Under the pieces are notes generated by a model. The model saw only the letters and a list, made by a program, of their open reading frames with translations. It did no database searches and was not told the DNA's origin. A stretch of DNA of 64,000 bases from Sporolactobacillus vineae DSM 21990 = SL153 (GTDB lineage: Bacteria; Bacillota; Bacilli; Bacillales; Sporolactobacillaceae), in assembly GCF_000377985.1 (NCBI RefSeq), contig NZ_KB899043.1, forward strand, positions 335,645 to 399,644, in the 5' to 3' direction. Both the position numbers and the translations under genes were made by a program. Shown here piece after piece: positions 18,490-28,011 of the stretch (the first letter of the stretch is position 1; every line of letters begins with the position of its first letter).

Positions 18490-18561
18490 GCGTCTGTCCC
18501 TCCTGTGGCAAGCAATACTTGCTGCCTGAGATTATGGATAGATGATTAGAGAACCTTAAGA

Positions 18562-18592
18562 AGAGCCGTATAACACGGCTTTTCTTTTTTTG
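18562..18592 (+). terminator. Terminator of metE
   Basis: AGCCGT pairs with ACGGCT around a 5-nt loop, extended by flanking A-T pairs, followed by TTTTCTTTTTTT. Confidence 0.8.
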
Positions 18593-18660
18593 TGCCACCA
18601 TCTCTTCGTCCAGTCATAAGTAATTCGTCTGAATAAGGCAGATCGTTCAAAAAAATCCTG

Positions 18661-18755
18661 AAATCCAGCCGTCAGCGCACAAAATCCAGCCGTCAGCGCG
18701 TGAAATCCAGCGGTCAGCGTGCAAAATCCAGCCGTCAGCGCGCAAAATCCAGCCG
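18661..18755. repeat. 21-bp tandem repeat, about 4.5 copies
   Basis: The motif ATCCAGC starts at 18663, 18684, 18705, 18726 and 18747, exactly 21 bp apart. The unit consensus is AAAATCCAGCCGTCAGCGCG with minor changes (one CGG for CCG, TG for AA). There is no long open frame through it and it lies between the convergent metE and prfC genes. It resembles the GC-core short tandem repeats seen between genes in some Bacillaceae; function unknown. Confidence 0.85.
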
Positions 18756-18807
18756 AACACCATATTCTGGAAAATAATGTCCCGCACAGCCGCCGTGTTG
18801 ATAAAAA

Positions 18808-18833
18808 AAAACAGGAGACCGTGTCCCCTGTTT
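18808..18833 (-). terminator. Terminator of prfC
   Basis: AAACAGG pairs with CCTGTTT and GAC with GTC, giving a near-perfect stem with T runs on both ends. It lies 20 nt past the prfC stop codon. Confidence 0.75.
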
Positions 18834-18852
18834 TTTTACTTCTTCAATTGGC

Positions 18853-20430
18853 TTACAGATTATGACTGGAATCGCGCAGTTCGATTTCCGGATGCTTCTG
18901 CTGAAACCAGCGGAGCGAAAAATCATTTTCAAAAATGATCACCGGTCGATCCTTATAATCCGTTACGACGAGATTATTCGAATTCCGCCGCAGCGCTTCA
19001 GCGTCGTCGCGGCTGACAATCCACTTGGCCACCTGATGCGGCATCCGTTCAATGTCCAGCTTTACTCCGTACTCGGCTTCCATCCGGTAGACAAACACGT
19101 CGAACTGCAGTGTCCCGACAACGCCGAGAATCGTCTCCTCGTAAGGCGTTTTGTATACCTGTATGGCGCCTTCCTGGGCGAGCTGGCTGACGCCTTTCAG
19201 AAAATGTTTCTGTTTCATCGCGTCTTTTGCCCGCACTTTGGCAAAATGTTCCGGAGAGAACTGCGGCAGCGCACCGAAATTGAACGTCTCCTTCTCCGAA
19301 CAGACGGCGTCGCCGATCTGATAGAATCCTGTATCGTACAGCCCGACGATGTCGCCAGGATAGGCATCATCGATCAGTTCCCGACTGTCGGCAAAGAACT
19401 GCTGCGGCTGCGCGAGTTTCAGCTGTTTGCCGGTCCGGTCGAGATAGACGTTCATGCCGCGTTCAAATTTTCCGGAAACAATGCGGAGAAAGGCAATACG
19501 GTCCCGGTGCGACGGATTCATATTGGCCTGGATTTTAAAGACGAAACCAGAGAAGCGCGGGTCATCCGGCTGAACAATACCTGCGCTGGACCGGCGCGGC
19601 TGCGGTCCCGGTGCCATCTTCAGATAGTGCTCAAGAAAGGTCGGCACACCGAAACTGGAAATGGCGCTTCCGAAAAAGACCGGTGTCTGCTTACCGGCTT
19701 TGATCCGCTCAAAATCGTAGGTGGAGCCCGCTTCGTCCAGAAGCATCAGATTTTCTTCCAGCTGGCTGAGGGTATAATCATCAACCTGGCCCTTCAGAAT
19801 GGTCGACAATTCATCGACCTCATCCAGTTTCTGGACCTGCCGTTCCCGTTTCTCATTGTACCATTCGATTTTATGTTCCTGACGGTCATAGACACCGCGG
19901 AAGGAGCGGCCCATGCCGATCGGATAATTAATCGGATAGGACTCAATGCCGAGTACCTTTTCAATCTCTTCAAAAAGTTCCAGCGGATCCCTGCCGTCCC
20001 GGTCCAGCTTATTGATAAAGGTAAAAATCGGAATGCCGCGGTCACGGCACACCTTGAATAACTTAATCGTCTGCGGCTCGACGCCTTTCGCCGCATCGAT
20101 GATCATGACCACACTGTCGACGGCCATCAGTGTCCGGTACGTGTCTTCACTGAAATCCTGGTGTCCCGGCGTATCCAGAATATTAATCTTATAGTCGTCA
20201 TACTCAAACTGCATCACACTGGAAGTGACCGAGATGCCGCGTTTCTTCTCAAGTTCCATCCAGTCCGACGTCGCAAACTTCTCCGCTTTGCGCGATTTGA
20301 CCGCACCCGCAGTACGTATCGCACCGCCCAGAACCAGCAGCTTTTCGGTTAACGTCGTTTTCCCTGCATCCGGATGGGAAATGATCGCGAATGTGCGCCG
20401 CCGGCTGATTTCCTGCTGTAACTTATTCAT
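18853..20430 (-). CDS. prfC: Peptide chain release factor 3
   Basis: A 525-aa GTPase, normal length for RF3, which recycles RF1/RF2 from the ribosome after termination. G1 is HPDAGKTTLTE (residues ~18-28), G3 is DTPGHQDFSEDT, G4 is NKLDRDGRD. The later beta-barrel and C-terminal domains are present. The start is the ATG at 20430, 6-7 nt after AGGAGG; the open frame extends nine codons further upstream without a ribosome site. The gene is monocistronic. RF3 is common but not universal in Bacillales. Confidence 0.95.
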   Translation of the reverse strand: MNKLQQEISRRRTFAIISHPDAGKTTLTEKLLVLGGAIRTAGAVKSRKAEKFATSDWMELEKKRGISVTSSVMQFEYDDYKINILDTPGHQDFSEDTYRTLMAVDSVVMIIDAAKGVEPQTIKLFKVCRDRGIPIFTFINKLDRDGRDPLELFEEIEKVLGIESYPINYPIGMGRSFRGVYDRQEHKIEWYNEKRERQVQKLDEVDELSTILKGQVDDYTLSQLEENLMLLDEAGSTYDFERIKAGKQTPVFFGSAISSFGVPTFLEHYLKMAPGPQPRRSSAGIVQPDDPRFSGFVFKIQANMNPSHRDRIAFLRIVSGKFERGMNVYLDRTGKQLKLAQPQQFFADSRELIDDAYPGDIVGLYDTGFYQIGDAVCSEKETFNFGALPQFSPEHFAKVRAKDAMKQKHFLKGVSQLAQEGAIQVYKTPYEETILGVVGTLQFDVFVYRMEAEYGVKLDIERMPHQVAKWIVSRDDAEALRRNSNNLVVTDYKDRPVIIFENDFSLRWFQQKHPEIELRDSSHNL

Positions 20431-20589
20431 GAGTTCCTCCTGAAACACATACTCCATATTTAAAATGCCACTGAATCACTGAACAAAAAAGCATTCGCCG
20501 AAGCCTTGCCGCACTAAAAAACGAAGCAGCTGAAAGCAAGCCATTCTCCTGCGCGAATGTTTTCATGGAAACTACCTATATTATAGACA

Positions 20590-20649
20590 AAAACAGAGGA
20601 GTTTGCTCAGGGCGTCGTGCAGAGCCCGGGACCAGAACTCCTCTGTTTT
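20590..20649 (-). terminator. Terminator of pgcA
   Basis: A 14-bp perfect stem, arms 20590-20603 and 20636-20649, encloses a smaller GGGC/GCCC pairing. T-rich ends on both strands. It sits 9 nt after the pgcA stop. Confidence 0.8.
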
Positions 20650-20657
20650 CTACCTAA

Positions 20658-22400
20658 TTATTTATTGACAAGATGGTGAACCCGATCCATGACGGCCGAC
20701 TTCAATGCAGCAAACTTGCTGTCACGGTCGGACGCGTCTTTCCCCTTAACACCGAAATAAAACTTGATTTTCGGTTCGGTACCCGACGGACGCAGGCAGA
20801 ACCAGGAATCATCACTCAGCTTATATTTCAGCACGTTAGATACCGGCAGCGTGATCTTTGTTTTCTTGCCCGAAGCAGCATCCGTGCTGACCGATTGCTC
20901 ATAATCCTCAATCGTCGCCACTTTGGCTCCGGCCGCTTCAACCGGCGGATGATTTCTGAAGTCATCCATAATCGCATTGATTTCCTCCTTGCCGGAGATG
21001 CCTTTCAAGGTGATGGATTCCAGACCCTCTTCGAAATAGCCGTATGTCTTGTAGATCTCCTGAAGCGCGTCGTACAGCGACTGGCCTTTAGATTTATAGT
21101 AAGCGGCCGCTTCTGCGGCAAATACAGACGCCTGAACCGCATCCTTGTCGCGTACGAATGAACCGATCAGGCAGCCATAGCTCTCTTCATAGCCGAATAA
21201 GAACTGGTGCGCACCGCTGACTTCATACTGATGAATTTTCTCACCGATGAATTTAAAACCGGTCAGCGTATCCACCGTCGGAATGCCGAATGCTGCAGCA
21301 ATAACCCGGCCAATTTCCGAAGTCACAATGGTCTTGACGACAATACCGTTTTTCGGAAGCTGCCCCTTCGCCTTGCGCTGCGTCAGCAGATAGTTAAGGA
21401 GAATGGCGCCGGTCTGGTTGCCGGTAAGTACCGTGTATTCACCGGCATCATTCTTGACCGCCACACCGAGGCGATCGGAATCGGGGTCCGTCCCAAGCAG
21501 AATATCGGCATCGATCTTCTTGCCGTAACCGATGGCCAGCTTGAATGCCGCGTGTTCCTCAGGGTTCGGCGATTTCACCGTCGAGAACTCCGGATCCGGT
21601 TCGGCCTGTTCTTTAACCACCGTGACGTTGGTGAAACCCCAGTTTTTCAGACCATTGATCACCGGATGGTAACTCGACCCGTGAAGTGGTGTGAACACAA
21701 TTTTCAGATCCGGTCCGACCTTTTTGATCACGTCCGGATTCAGCGACAGTGTCTTCAGCTTTTCCTGATAGGCATCGTCTACTTTCTTGCCGACGACTTC
21801 GAGCAGGCCCTTCGCCTTCAGTTCGTCTTCGTCGCCGACCTTGACTTTAAGCTCATCTTCCACGGTCCCGACAAAGCGAATGACATCATCCGCTTCAGCC
21901 GGCGGAAGCTGACCGCCGAACTGATCGTAAACTTTATAGCCGTTGTACTGCGGCGGATTATGACTGGCAGTAATCACAATTCCGGAATACGTATGAAGAT
22001 AACGGACGGCAAAGGAAAGCACAGGCGTCGGCCGTAAACTGTCGAAAATAAATGTTTTAATTCCATGGGCGCCTAATGTTTTGGCCGCTTCCAGAGTGAA
22101 TTCCGGTGAGAAGTGACGCGGATCATGAGCGATAACCACGCCGCGCTTCACTGCATCTTCACCGGCGTGTTCAATATATCTTGCCAGCCCTTCGGAAGCC
22201 TTCCGTACCGTATAAATATTCAGGCGGTTCGTGCCCGGACCGATCTCTCCGCGCATGCCGCCTGTACCGAATTCCAGATTTTTGTAGAAGCAGTCTTCCA
22301 GTTTTGCCGGATCGCCGGCGATCTCGTCCAGCTGCTTCTTCAGATCCGGATCCAGCTGCGGATCACTGTTCCATTTTTCATAAACTGTTTTCCAGCTCAT
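20658..22400 (-). CDS. pgcA: Alpha-phosphoglucomutase
   Basis: A 580-aa phosphohexomutase interconverting glucose-1-phosphate and glucose-6-phosphate, matching B. subtilis PgcA in length. The phosphorylated Ser is in [12 protein letters not shown] (near residue 145), the metal site is [10 protein letters not shown], the sugar-binding loop is GYEESYGCL and the phosphate-binding loop is [12 protein letters not shown]. The start at 22400 has GGGGTG 6 nt upstream; the frame is open 11 codons further. The product supplies UDP-glucose for wall polymer and glycolipid synthesis. The adjacent HAD gene is oriented the same way, but whether they share a transcript is unclear. Confidence 0.95.
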   Translation of the reverse strand: MSWKTVYEKWNSDPQLDPDLKKQLDEIAGDPAKLEDCFYKNLEFGTGGMRGEIGPGTNRLNIYTVRKASEGLARYIEHAGEDAVKRGVVIAHDPRHFSPEFTLEAAKTLGAHGIKTFIFDSLRPTPVLSFAVRYLHTYSGIVITASHNPPQYNGYKVYDQFGGQLPPAEADDVIRFVGTVEDELKVKVGDEDELKAKGLLEVVGKKVDDAYQEKLKTLSLNPDVIKKVGPDLKIVFTPLHGSSYHPVINGLKNWGFTNVTVVKEQAEPDPEFSTVKSPNPEEHAAFKLAIGYGKKIDADILLGTDPDSDRLGVAVKNDAGEYTVLTGNQTGAILLNYLLTQRKAKGQLPKNGIVVKTIVTSEIGRVIAAAFGIPTVDTLTGFKFIGEKIHQYEVSGAHQFLFGYEESYGCLIGSFVRDKDAVQASVFAAEAAAYYKSKGQSLYDALQEIYKTYGYFEEGLESITLKGISGKEEINAIMDDFRNHPPVEAAGAKVATIEDYEQSVSTDAASGKKTKITLPVSNVLKYKLSDDSWFCLRPSGTEPKIKFYFGVKGKDASDRDSKFAALKSAVMDRVHHLVNK

Positions 22401-22506
22401 TGTTACACCCCGTTTGGAAGTAAATAACATCAATCTCGACTCTATTATATAACAAAAAGGGCAGCGGCGGCGGCATCGTTTTCACTGAAAAGCCGTTTAT
22501 TTGCCC

Positions 22507-23175
22507 CTATCGTTTTACGGGAAGCGAAAAGTACTGGATCAGCCGTTTCAGACGGACGTCCTGAAGCGAATTGAAGCAGCCGTCCACATGGCCGAACGGC
22601 AGCTGTTTGGTGACCGCATTCGGCACAACAATGCAGGTCATGCCCGCTTTCTTTGCCGCCAGCGAACCGTTGAATGAGTCCTCAATCGCCAGCGCTTCCT
22701 TCGGCGAAACCTCAAGATCTTCCAGGATCTGAAGATATAAAGCAGGATCCGGCTTCACCCGCTGAACGTCATCCGTCGATTTAATCGTCTGAAAGTAGCC
22801 GGAGATACCGAGCCGTTTCAGATGTTTCAGCGGCCAGTCGCCTCTTGAACTCGTCACAAGACCGATTTTCAGCCCCAGTTCCCGTGCCTGTCTGAGCACC
22901 GACCGGACCCCGGGAAGCACATCCTCTTTTTCGATAAGCTGGTGGAACAGCTCATCCCTTTTCGCAATAAAATCATCACGCTTGATCTGCACATGCGCCT
23001 TATCTTCCAGATATTTGATTGAGTCAAACCCGTGCTGGGTGCCGATGGCCTGACTCCACAGGCTGAGCGGAAGTTCTGTCTGATAGTCATGGAACATTTT
23101 CGTCATAACCAGGTACATCATCCGTTCACTGTCAAGAATGACACCATCAAAGTCAAAAATAATGGCCTTTATCAT
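22507..23175 (-). CDS. HAD-superfamily phosphatase, beta-phosphoglucomutase-like
   Basis: A 222-aa HAD subfamily IA protein. Motif I is DFDGVILDSE (nucleophile Asp at about residue 8), the cap domain covers ~18-85, motif II is VTSSRGDWP, the conserved Lys is in VKPDPALY, and motif IV is AIEDSFNG. It could be a beta-phosphoglucomutase or a sugar-phosphate phosphatase (YhcW-like). Proximity to pgcA favours sugar phosphates, but the substrate cannot be read from the sequence. Confidence 0.85.
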   Translation of the reverse strand: MIKAIIFDFDGVILDSERMMYLVMTKMFHDYQTELPLSLWSQAIGTQHGFDSIKYLEDKAHVQIKRDDFIAKRDELFHQLIEKEDVLPGVRSVLRQARELGLKIGLVTSSRGDWPLKHLKRLGISGYFQTIKSTDDVQRVKPDPALYLQILEDLEVSPKEALAIEDSFNGSLAAKKAGMTCIVVPNAVTKQLPFGHVDGCFNSLQDVRLKRLIQYFSLPVKR

Positions 23176-23346
23176 TTACAGACAACCCTTCTCTTTCTTC
23201 ATAATGCCATTTTACCACGACCTGTTTCGAAACGAGAAAAATCATCCGGCTGTTTCGGTCATAAACTTTGGTTTCTTTACAATTCTATGAATTCAGGAAG
23301 CGCTCAGATAAGTGTATCAATTGAGTCAAGATTTACGCTTCAGCAT

Positions 23347-23354
23347 CATAAACT
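23347..23354 (+). promoter_or_regulatory. Possible sigma-E -10 element upstream of yhbH
   Basis: CATAAACT differs from the sigma-E -10 consensus CATACANT at one position and lies about 60 nt before the TTG start. An identical octamer occurs at 23260-23267. The -35 match is weak in both cases. Confidence 0.25.
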
Positions 23355-23413
23355 GGATCAATAAGCCTGTGAGACAATGCCAGGCGGAGAACGACCAGGA
23401 GGGGAAAACTACG

Positions 23414-24577
23414 TTGAAAAACTTTCTGATTTCGGAAGAGCAGTGGGATCTGCACCGGAAGGGCGAACAGGATCAGCGCCGGCATTCGGAGAAGGTTAAA
23501 GAAGCCATTAAAAATAATCTTCCTGATCTGGTCAGCAGCGAAAGCATCATTCTGTCGGACGGGAAAAAGACGACACGGATACCGATTCGTTCACTCGACG
23601 AGTACAAGCTGCGATACAACTATGATAAAGCGAAACATGTCGGCCAGGGCAAGGGCAACAGCAAAGTCGGCGACGTAATCGCCAGGGCACCGGGCAAGAA
23701 GCCGGGCGCCGGGCAAGGTCCCGGCAAGGGTAAAGGCGCAGGAAGCCAGCCGGGAATTGATTACTATGAAGCGAACGTATCGATCATGGAAATTGAAAAT
23801 CTTTTCTTCAACGAGCTCGAACTGCCCCATTTGAAACAGAAACAGGAACCGGAAATCGTCGTCGATCATATCGATTACCGGGATATTCGTCGCAAAGGGT
23901 TGATGGGCAACATCGACAAACGGCGTACCATACTTTCTGCGATCAAGAGAAATGCCCGTGACGGGAAAACGCAGATCTATCCAATCCGGGATGAGGATCT
24001 GCGGTTCAAGACATGGGACACGATCATCAAGCCGGAAAGTAAAGCGGTCGTCCTGGCGATGATGGACACAAGCGGCTCCATGGGCGTCTGGGAAAAATAT
24101 ATTGCCCGCAGCTTCTTCTTCTGGATGACCCGGTTCCTGCGCACCAAATATGAAAAAGTGTCGATTCAGTTCATCGCCCACCACACCGAGGCGACCGTCG
24201 TCAGTGAAGAGGATTTCTTTTCAAAAGGAGAAAGCGGCGGAACCATTTGCTCGTCGGCCTACATCAAAGCGCTCGAACTGATCGACTCGAAATACCCGTC
24301 TTCCTTATATAACGTCTACCCGTTTCATTTCTCCGACGGCGACAATCTCTCTTCGGATAATCCCAAATGTGTCCGGCTCGTTAATGAGATTATGGAACTG
24401 ACCGATTTCTTCGGCTACGGCGAGATTAACCCTTATCACCGTTCCAGCACGCTGATGGGCGCATACCGGAATATCGGTCATGATGCCTTTCACTCTTATA
24501 TTCTGAAGCAGAAGAGTGATGTCTACCATGCCATGAAATACTTTTTCAAAAAGGATACAGAAAACGCCGTGATCTGA
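23414..24577 (+). CDS. yhbH: Sporulation protein YhbH (DUF444 family)
   Basis: A 387-aa DUF444/YeaH-family protein. The N-terminus [22 protein letters not shown] and the segment [18 protein letters not shown] identify the family. A Gly/Lys/Pro-rich linker follows (about residues 95-115), then a von Willebrand-like domain with the metal-site motif MDTSGSMG. In enterobacteria the homologue YeaH works with the kinase YeaG (PrkA). TTG at 23414, 9 nt after AGGAGGGG, is chosen as start; an upstream ATG frame has no family similarity. Confidence 0.93.
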   Translation: MKNFLISEEQWDLHRKGEQDQRRHSEKVKEAIKNNLPDLVSSESIILSDGKKTTRIPIRSLDEYKLRYNYDKAKHVGQGKGNSKVGDVIARAPGKKPGAGQGPGKGKGAGSQPGIDYYEANVSIMEIENLFFNELELPHLKQKQEPEIVVDHIDYRDIRRKGLMGNIDKRRTILSAIKRNARDGKTQIYPIRDEDLRFKTWDTIIKPESKAVVLAMMDTSGSMGVWEKYIARSFFFWMTRFLRTKYEKVSIQFIAHHTEATVVSEEDFFSKGESGGTICSSAYIKALELIDSKYPSSLYNVYPFHFSDGDNLSSDNPKCVRLVNEIMELTDFFGYGEINPYHRSSTLMGAYRNIGHDAFHSYILKQKSDVYHAMKYFFKKDTENAVI

Positions 24578-24593
24578 CTCAATAAGGTATGGA

Positions 24594-24626
24594 GAAAAGC
24601 GCTCCGGCAGCGGGGCGCTTTTCTTA
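24594..24626 (+). terminator. Terminator of yhbH
   Basis: GAAAAGCGC pairs with GCGCTTTTC, with inner CCG/CGG pairing, followed by TTATTG. Confidence 0.7.
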
Positions 24627-24675
24627 TTGTCCCTGATTCAGAGAAGACCCCTGTCAAAGTGCCCTTCCCAAAAAG

Positions 24676-24721
24676 TGAAAAAGCGCCCGGAAAAACCGGT
24701 CGCTGCTTTTCAAAAAAATCC
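24676..24721 (-). terminator. Terminator of the signal peptidase gene
   Basis: On the minus strand, GAAAAGC..CG.CCGG pairs imperfectly with CCGG.CG.CTTTTTC and is followed by more T residues. It sits just after the stop codon of the signal peptidase gene. Confidence 0.5.
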
Positions 24722-24724
24722 AAA

Positions 24725-25285
24725 TTATCGAATCCAGGCTACGAGATGAACGGTTCCCCAGACATTTGTCGGCCAATAACGGAAAGCGACTTTGCCGACG
24801 ACCCGTTTCTCATCAACGAAACCGAAATACCGGCTGTCTTCACTGTTCTGCCGGTTATCGCCCATCACCCAGAGTTTCCCTTTCGGCACAACAGTTTTCC
24901 CTGTATAGCCTTTGAGTGTAAAGTTTCCGGTCAGATCGGTGCCCTTCGGCAGATTGGCTTTGTAGGCCTTCAGATAAGGCTCAGGCACCGGTTTCCCGTT
25001 CACATACAGCTGATCGTTGTGATACTCGATCCGGTCTCCGGGCAGCCCGATGATCCGTTTGACATAGTCGTCGGTCGGTGTCGCATGGAACACAATGATA
25101 TCAAAACGATGCGGTTTCCCGAACGTGTAGTCAAGCTTGCTGACGATCAGCCGGTTGCCGTTCTGAAGCGTCGGCATCATCGATTCTCCACTGACAATAT
25201 AATTGCTGAAAATAAACTGCCGGACAAGTGCCACGACGATCAGTGCGATCACAATGGCCTTGATCCAGCTCCAGATTTCCTTCAT
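24725..25285 (-). CDS. sipS: Type I signal peptidase
   Basis: A 186-aa membrane serine protease that removes signal peptides from exported proteins. One N-terminal membrane helix (about residues 7-27) precedes the catalytic Ser in SGESMMPTL (near residue 35) and the general-base Lys in DYVKRIIGLPGD (near 75). Box E is GDNRQNSEDSRYFG. The length and single helix fit the Gram-positive SipS/T group. There is no strong ribosome site before the ATG. It follows prkA by 87 nt on the same strand. Confidence 0.93.
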   Translation of the reverse strand: MKEIWSWIKAIVIALIVVALVRQFIFSNYIVSGESMMPTLQNGNRLIVSKLDYTFGKPHRFDIIVFHATPTDDYVKRIIGLPGDRIEYHNDQLYVNGKPVPEPYLKAYKANLPKGTDLTGNFTLKGYTGKTVVPKGKLWVMGDNRQNSEDSRYFGFVDEKRVVGKVAFRYWPTNVWGTVHLVAWIR

Positions 25286-25372
25286 TCGTGCATTTCATCA
25301 ACTTTCTCTTTTTCGGATCGCTGCCCTGTCGGAAATCCAATCCGGTCCGGACAGGTATCTGAATTCCGGAAC

Positions 25373-27268
25373 TCATCGATTGAGCAGACTGCCTACATAT
25401 CTTAGTAGTTCGTTCGCCGACGTTGAATTGTAGCCGTACTCATCCACAAGCCGGGCAATAACTTCATTGACGCGTTTCAACTGCGTCTCATCAGGCGTTT
25501 TGCTCGATGTTGTAATTTTAACAACATCTTTGAGATCCGCAAACAGTTTTTTCTGAATCGCTTCTTTCAGTCGTTCATGAGACTGATAGTTGAATCGTTT
25601 GCCCTTGCGCGCGTAAGCGGAGATACGGATCAGGATCTCTTCACGGAACGCCTTCTTGGCATTTTCTGAAATACCGATCTGTTCCTCGATCGACCGCATC
25701 AGTTTCTCATCCGGATCGACCTCATCGCCGGTAATCGGGTCAAAGATCTTATTGCTGTTGCAGTAGGCTTCAACATTATCCAGATAGTTATCCATCAGGG
25801 TCTTTGCCGATTCTTCAAAGGAATAGACAAAGGCTTTCTGCACCTCACGCTTGGCCAGCTCATCATATTCCCGCCGGGCAATGGCGATAAATTCAAAGTA
25901 ACGGTTGCGGTCTTCATCGGTAATCGACGGATGCTGGTCGAGCCCCTCTTTAATCGAACGGAGGATGTCGAGCGCATTGATCGACGGAACGCCCTTGCGG
26001 ATGATTGCCGAAGAGATCCGGTTGATGACATACCGCGGATCGATTCCGCTCATGCCTTCATCAGAAAATTCATTCTGCAGCTCTTTAATGTCGGCCGCAT
26101 TGAATCCTTCAACCAGCTCACCGTCATAGAGGCGCATCTTTTTGACCAGATCAATCCCGTTGCTTTTGGTTTCCTTAAGCCGCGTGAGGATGGAGAACAC
26201 TGCGGCTGTGCGCAGCGCGTGCGGCGCAATATGAACATTCGCCACATCACTCTCCGAGATCAGTTTCTGATAGATTCGCTCCTCATCGCTGACTTTCAGA
26301 TTATAAGGAACCGGCATCACGATCATTCGCGAGTGCAGCGCCTCATTTTTCTTGTTACTGATGAATGTCCTGTATTCTGTTTCGTTGGTGTGGGCGACGA
26401 TCAGCTCATCCGCAGAAATCAGTGCGAACCGCCCTGCTTTGAAATTTCCTTCCTGCGTCAGGGACAGCAGATGCCAGAGAAATTTCTCATCACATTTCAG
26501 CATTTCCTGGAATTCCATCAGACCGCGGTTTGCTTTGTTCAGTTCACCGTCGAACCGATATGCCCGCGGATCCGATTCCGATCCGAATTCAGCAATCGTT
26601 GAAAAGTCGATACTGCCGGTCAGATCGGCAATATCCTGCGACTTCGGATCCGACGGGCTGAACGTCCCGATACCGATCCGCTTGTCCTCCGAGAGAAAAA
26701 TCCGTTCGACGGTCACATCTTCAATTTTTCCATTATAATCGTTTTCCAGACGCATGGCATTCAGCGGCGACAGGTTTCCTTCGATCCGGATACCCGTTTC
26801 CTGATAAAAGTCTTCACGCAGATGCGGCGGAATCAGGTGGAGCGGGTCCTCATGCATCGGGCAGTTCTTAATCGCGTAGACGGCGCCTTCATCTGTCCAG
26901 GAGTACCGTTCGAGCCCGCGTTTCAGCATCGTCACGATCGTCGACTTCCCGCCGCTGACCGGCCCCATAAGGAGCAGAATCCGTTTTTTTACATCGAGGC
27001 GTTTGGCCGCCGGATGGAAATATTCCTCCACGAGCCGCTCGATGGCTTCTTCAAGTCCGTAAATCTGTCCGTCAAAAAAGTGGTACTGCTTATGCCCATC
27101 CTTCTCGGTCACCCCTGCAGAGGTGATCATCTGATACACTCGTGAATGCGCGGATTGGGCGATCACCGGGTTTTTCCTGACCAGTTCCAGGTAGTCTGCA
27201 AAAGTGCCTTCCCACTTCAGTTGTTCCTCATAGTCGCGGAATTGTTTCAGCTTATCAAGAAAGTTCAT
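25373..27268 (-). CDS. prkA: PrkA serine protein kinase / AAA+ protein
   Basis: A 631-aa protein, the same length as B. subtilis PrkA. It has the N-terminal AAA region with Walker A GPVSGGKSTIV (near residue 100), the segments ERYSWTDEGAVYAIKNCPMHEDPLHL and PHLREDFYQETGI, and the C-terminal kinase-like region (LDNVEAYCNSNKI). B. subtilis PrkA is made in the mother cell under sigma-E and influences sigma-K-dependent sporulation. The start at 27268 has GGGGGG 5-6 nt upstream; the frame is open eight codons further. yhbH and spoVR, its usual companions, lie elsewhere in the window. Confidence 0.95.
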   Translation of the reverse strand: MNFLDKLKQFRDYEEQLKWEGTFADYLELVRKNPVIAQSAHSRVYQMITSAGVTEKDGHKQYHFFDGQIYGLEEAIERLVEEYFHPAAKRLDVKKRILLLMGPVSGGKSTIVTMLKRGLERYSWTDEGAVYAIKNCPMHEDPLHLIPPHLREDFYQETGIRIEGNLSPLNAMRLENDYNGKIEDVTVERIFLSEDKRIGIGTFSPSDPKSQDIADLTGSIDFSTIAEFGSESDPRAYRFDGELNKANRGLMEFQEMLKCDEKFLWHLLSLTQEGNFKAGRFALISADELIVAHTNETEYRTFISNKKNEALHSRMIVMPVPYNLKVSDEERIYQKLISESDVANVHIAPHALRTAAVFSILTRLKETKSNGIDLVKKMRLYDGELVEGFNAADIKELQNEFSDEGMSGIDPRYVINRISSAIIRKGVPSINALDILRSIKEGLDQHPSITDEDRNRYFEFIAIARREYDELAKREVQKAFVYSFEESAKTLMDNYLDNVEAYCNSNKIFDPITGDEVDPDEKLMRSIEEQIGISENAKKAFREEILIRISAYARKGKRFNYQSHERLKEAIQKKLFADLKDVVKITTSSKTPDETQLKRVNEVIARLVDEYGYNSTSANELLRYVGSLLNR

Positions 27269-27305
27269 CGAATCCCCCCAGAAAAGATTCACCCTAGTAG
27301 TTAAG

Positions 27306-27313
27306 AGTGTATG
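27306..27313 (-). promoter_or_regulatory. Candidate sigma-E -10 element of prkA
   Basis: CATACACT on the minus strand is a full match to the sigma-E -10 consensus CATACANT, 37 nt upstream of the prkA ATG. The -35 region (AATGAAAG area) is a weak match. B. subtilis prkA belongs to the sigma-E regulon, which supports the call. Confidence 0.45.
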
Positions 27314-27375
27314 CGGGGACTCGGCAATCTTTCATTAAATCTGGTACGGACACCTGCAAAATCATCGCAGCCGGT

Positions 27376-27849
27376 TCAGGTCAGATCCGGAAAGTGCTGC
27401 TGGCGCAGTGCTTCATAGATGATAATTGCCGCTGAATTGGACAGATTCAATGATCGGATTTTATCAGTCATCGGCAGCCGGACGCAGCGGTCGCGATACG
27501 CGCGGATAAACGGCTTCGGAAGTCCGGTCGTTTCCCGGCCGAAAAAGAAATAGTAATCTTTCGCCGGGTCGCTGTAATCAAATTCGCTGTAGGGCCGGCT
27601 GCCGTCCGTCTCGACCAGATACCGCTCACCCTCCGGATGCTTTGTGAAAAAGTCATCCAGCGAATCATAATAATGAAGATCCACCGACGGCCAGTAGTCC
27701 AGACCGGCACGTTTCAGATGCTTGTCGTCTGTCGAAAAGCCGAGCGGCCGGATCAGATGCAGCGAGCTGTGCGTGCCGGCACAGGTTCTGGCAATATTGC
27801 CGGTATTTGGCGGAATCAGCGGCTGATACAACACAACATGAATACCCAT
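27376..27849 (-). CDS. trmL: tRNA (cytidine/uridine-34-2'-O)-methyltransferase
   Basis: A 157-aa SPOUT methyltransferase that 2'-O-methylates the wobble base of certain tRNA-Leu species. Family motifs are PNTGNIARTCAGT near the N-terminus, the FFFGRETTGLP loop, and the C-terminal knot IRSLNLSNSAAIIIYEALRQQ. The start at 27849 (MGIHVVLYQP) matches the family and has AGAGGTG upstream; the frame extends 21 codons further. It is a single gene between prkA and the amidase gene. Confidence 0.93.
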   Translation of the reverse strand: MGIHVVLYQPLIPPNTGNIARTCAGTHSSLHLIRPLGFSTDDKHLKRAGLDYWPSVDLHYYDSLDDFFTKHPEGERYLVETDGSRPYSEFDYSDPAKDYYFFFGRETTGLPKPFIRAYRDRCVRLPMTDKIRSLNLSNSAAIIIYEALRQQHFPDLT

Positions 27850-28011
27850 TTTGAAAAAACACCTCTGCGGCATCAGCCTGCCTGAGCAGGGTTTGACGAT
27901 GCCCTCAACCATCTTTAAAATTCGTAGCCCTTTTCCGGTGAAAAGCGGCAGGTTCCGGCCACTGATCCACCGTCAGACGGGCTCATTTATTATACCATAG
28001 GAGGCGGCTGT

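Noticed and set aside
18661..18755. CRISPR array
   Set aside because: Units are directly adjacent with no unique spacers and no cas genes nearby; it is a simple tandem repeat.
18862..20061. 399-codon plus-strand open frame
   Set aside because: Antisense shadow of prfC; no recognisable protein features.
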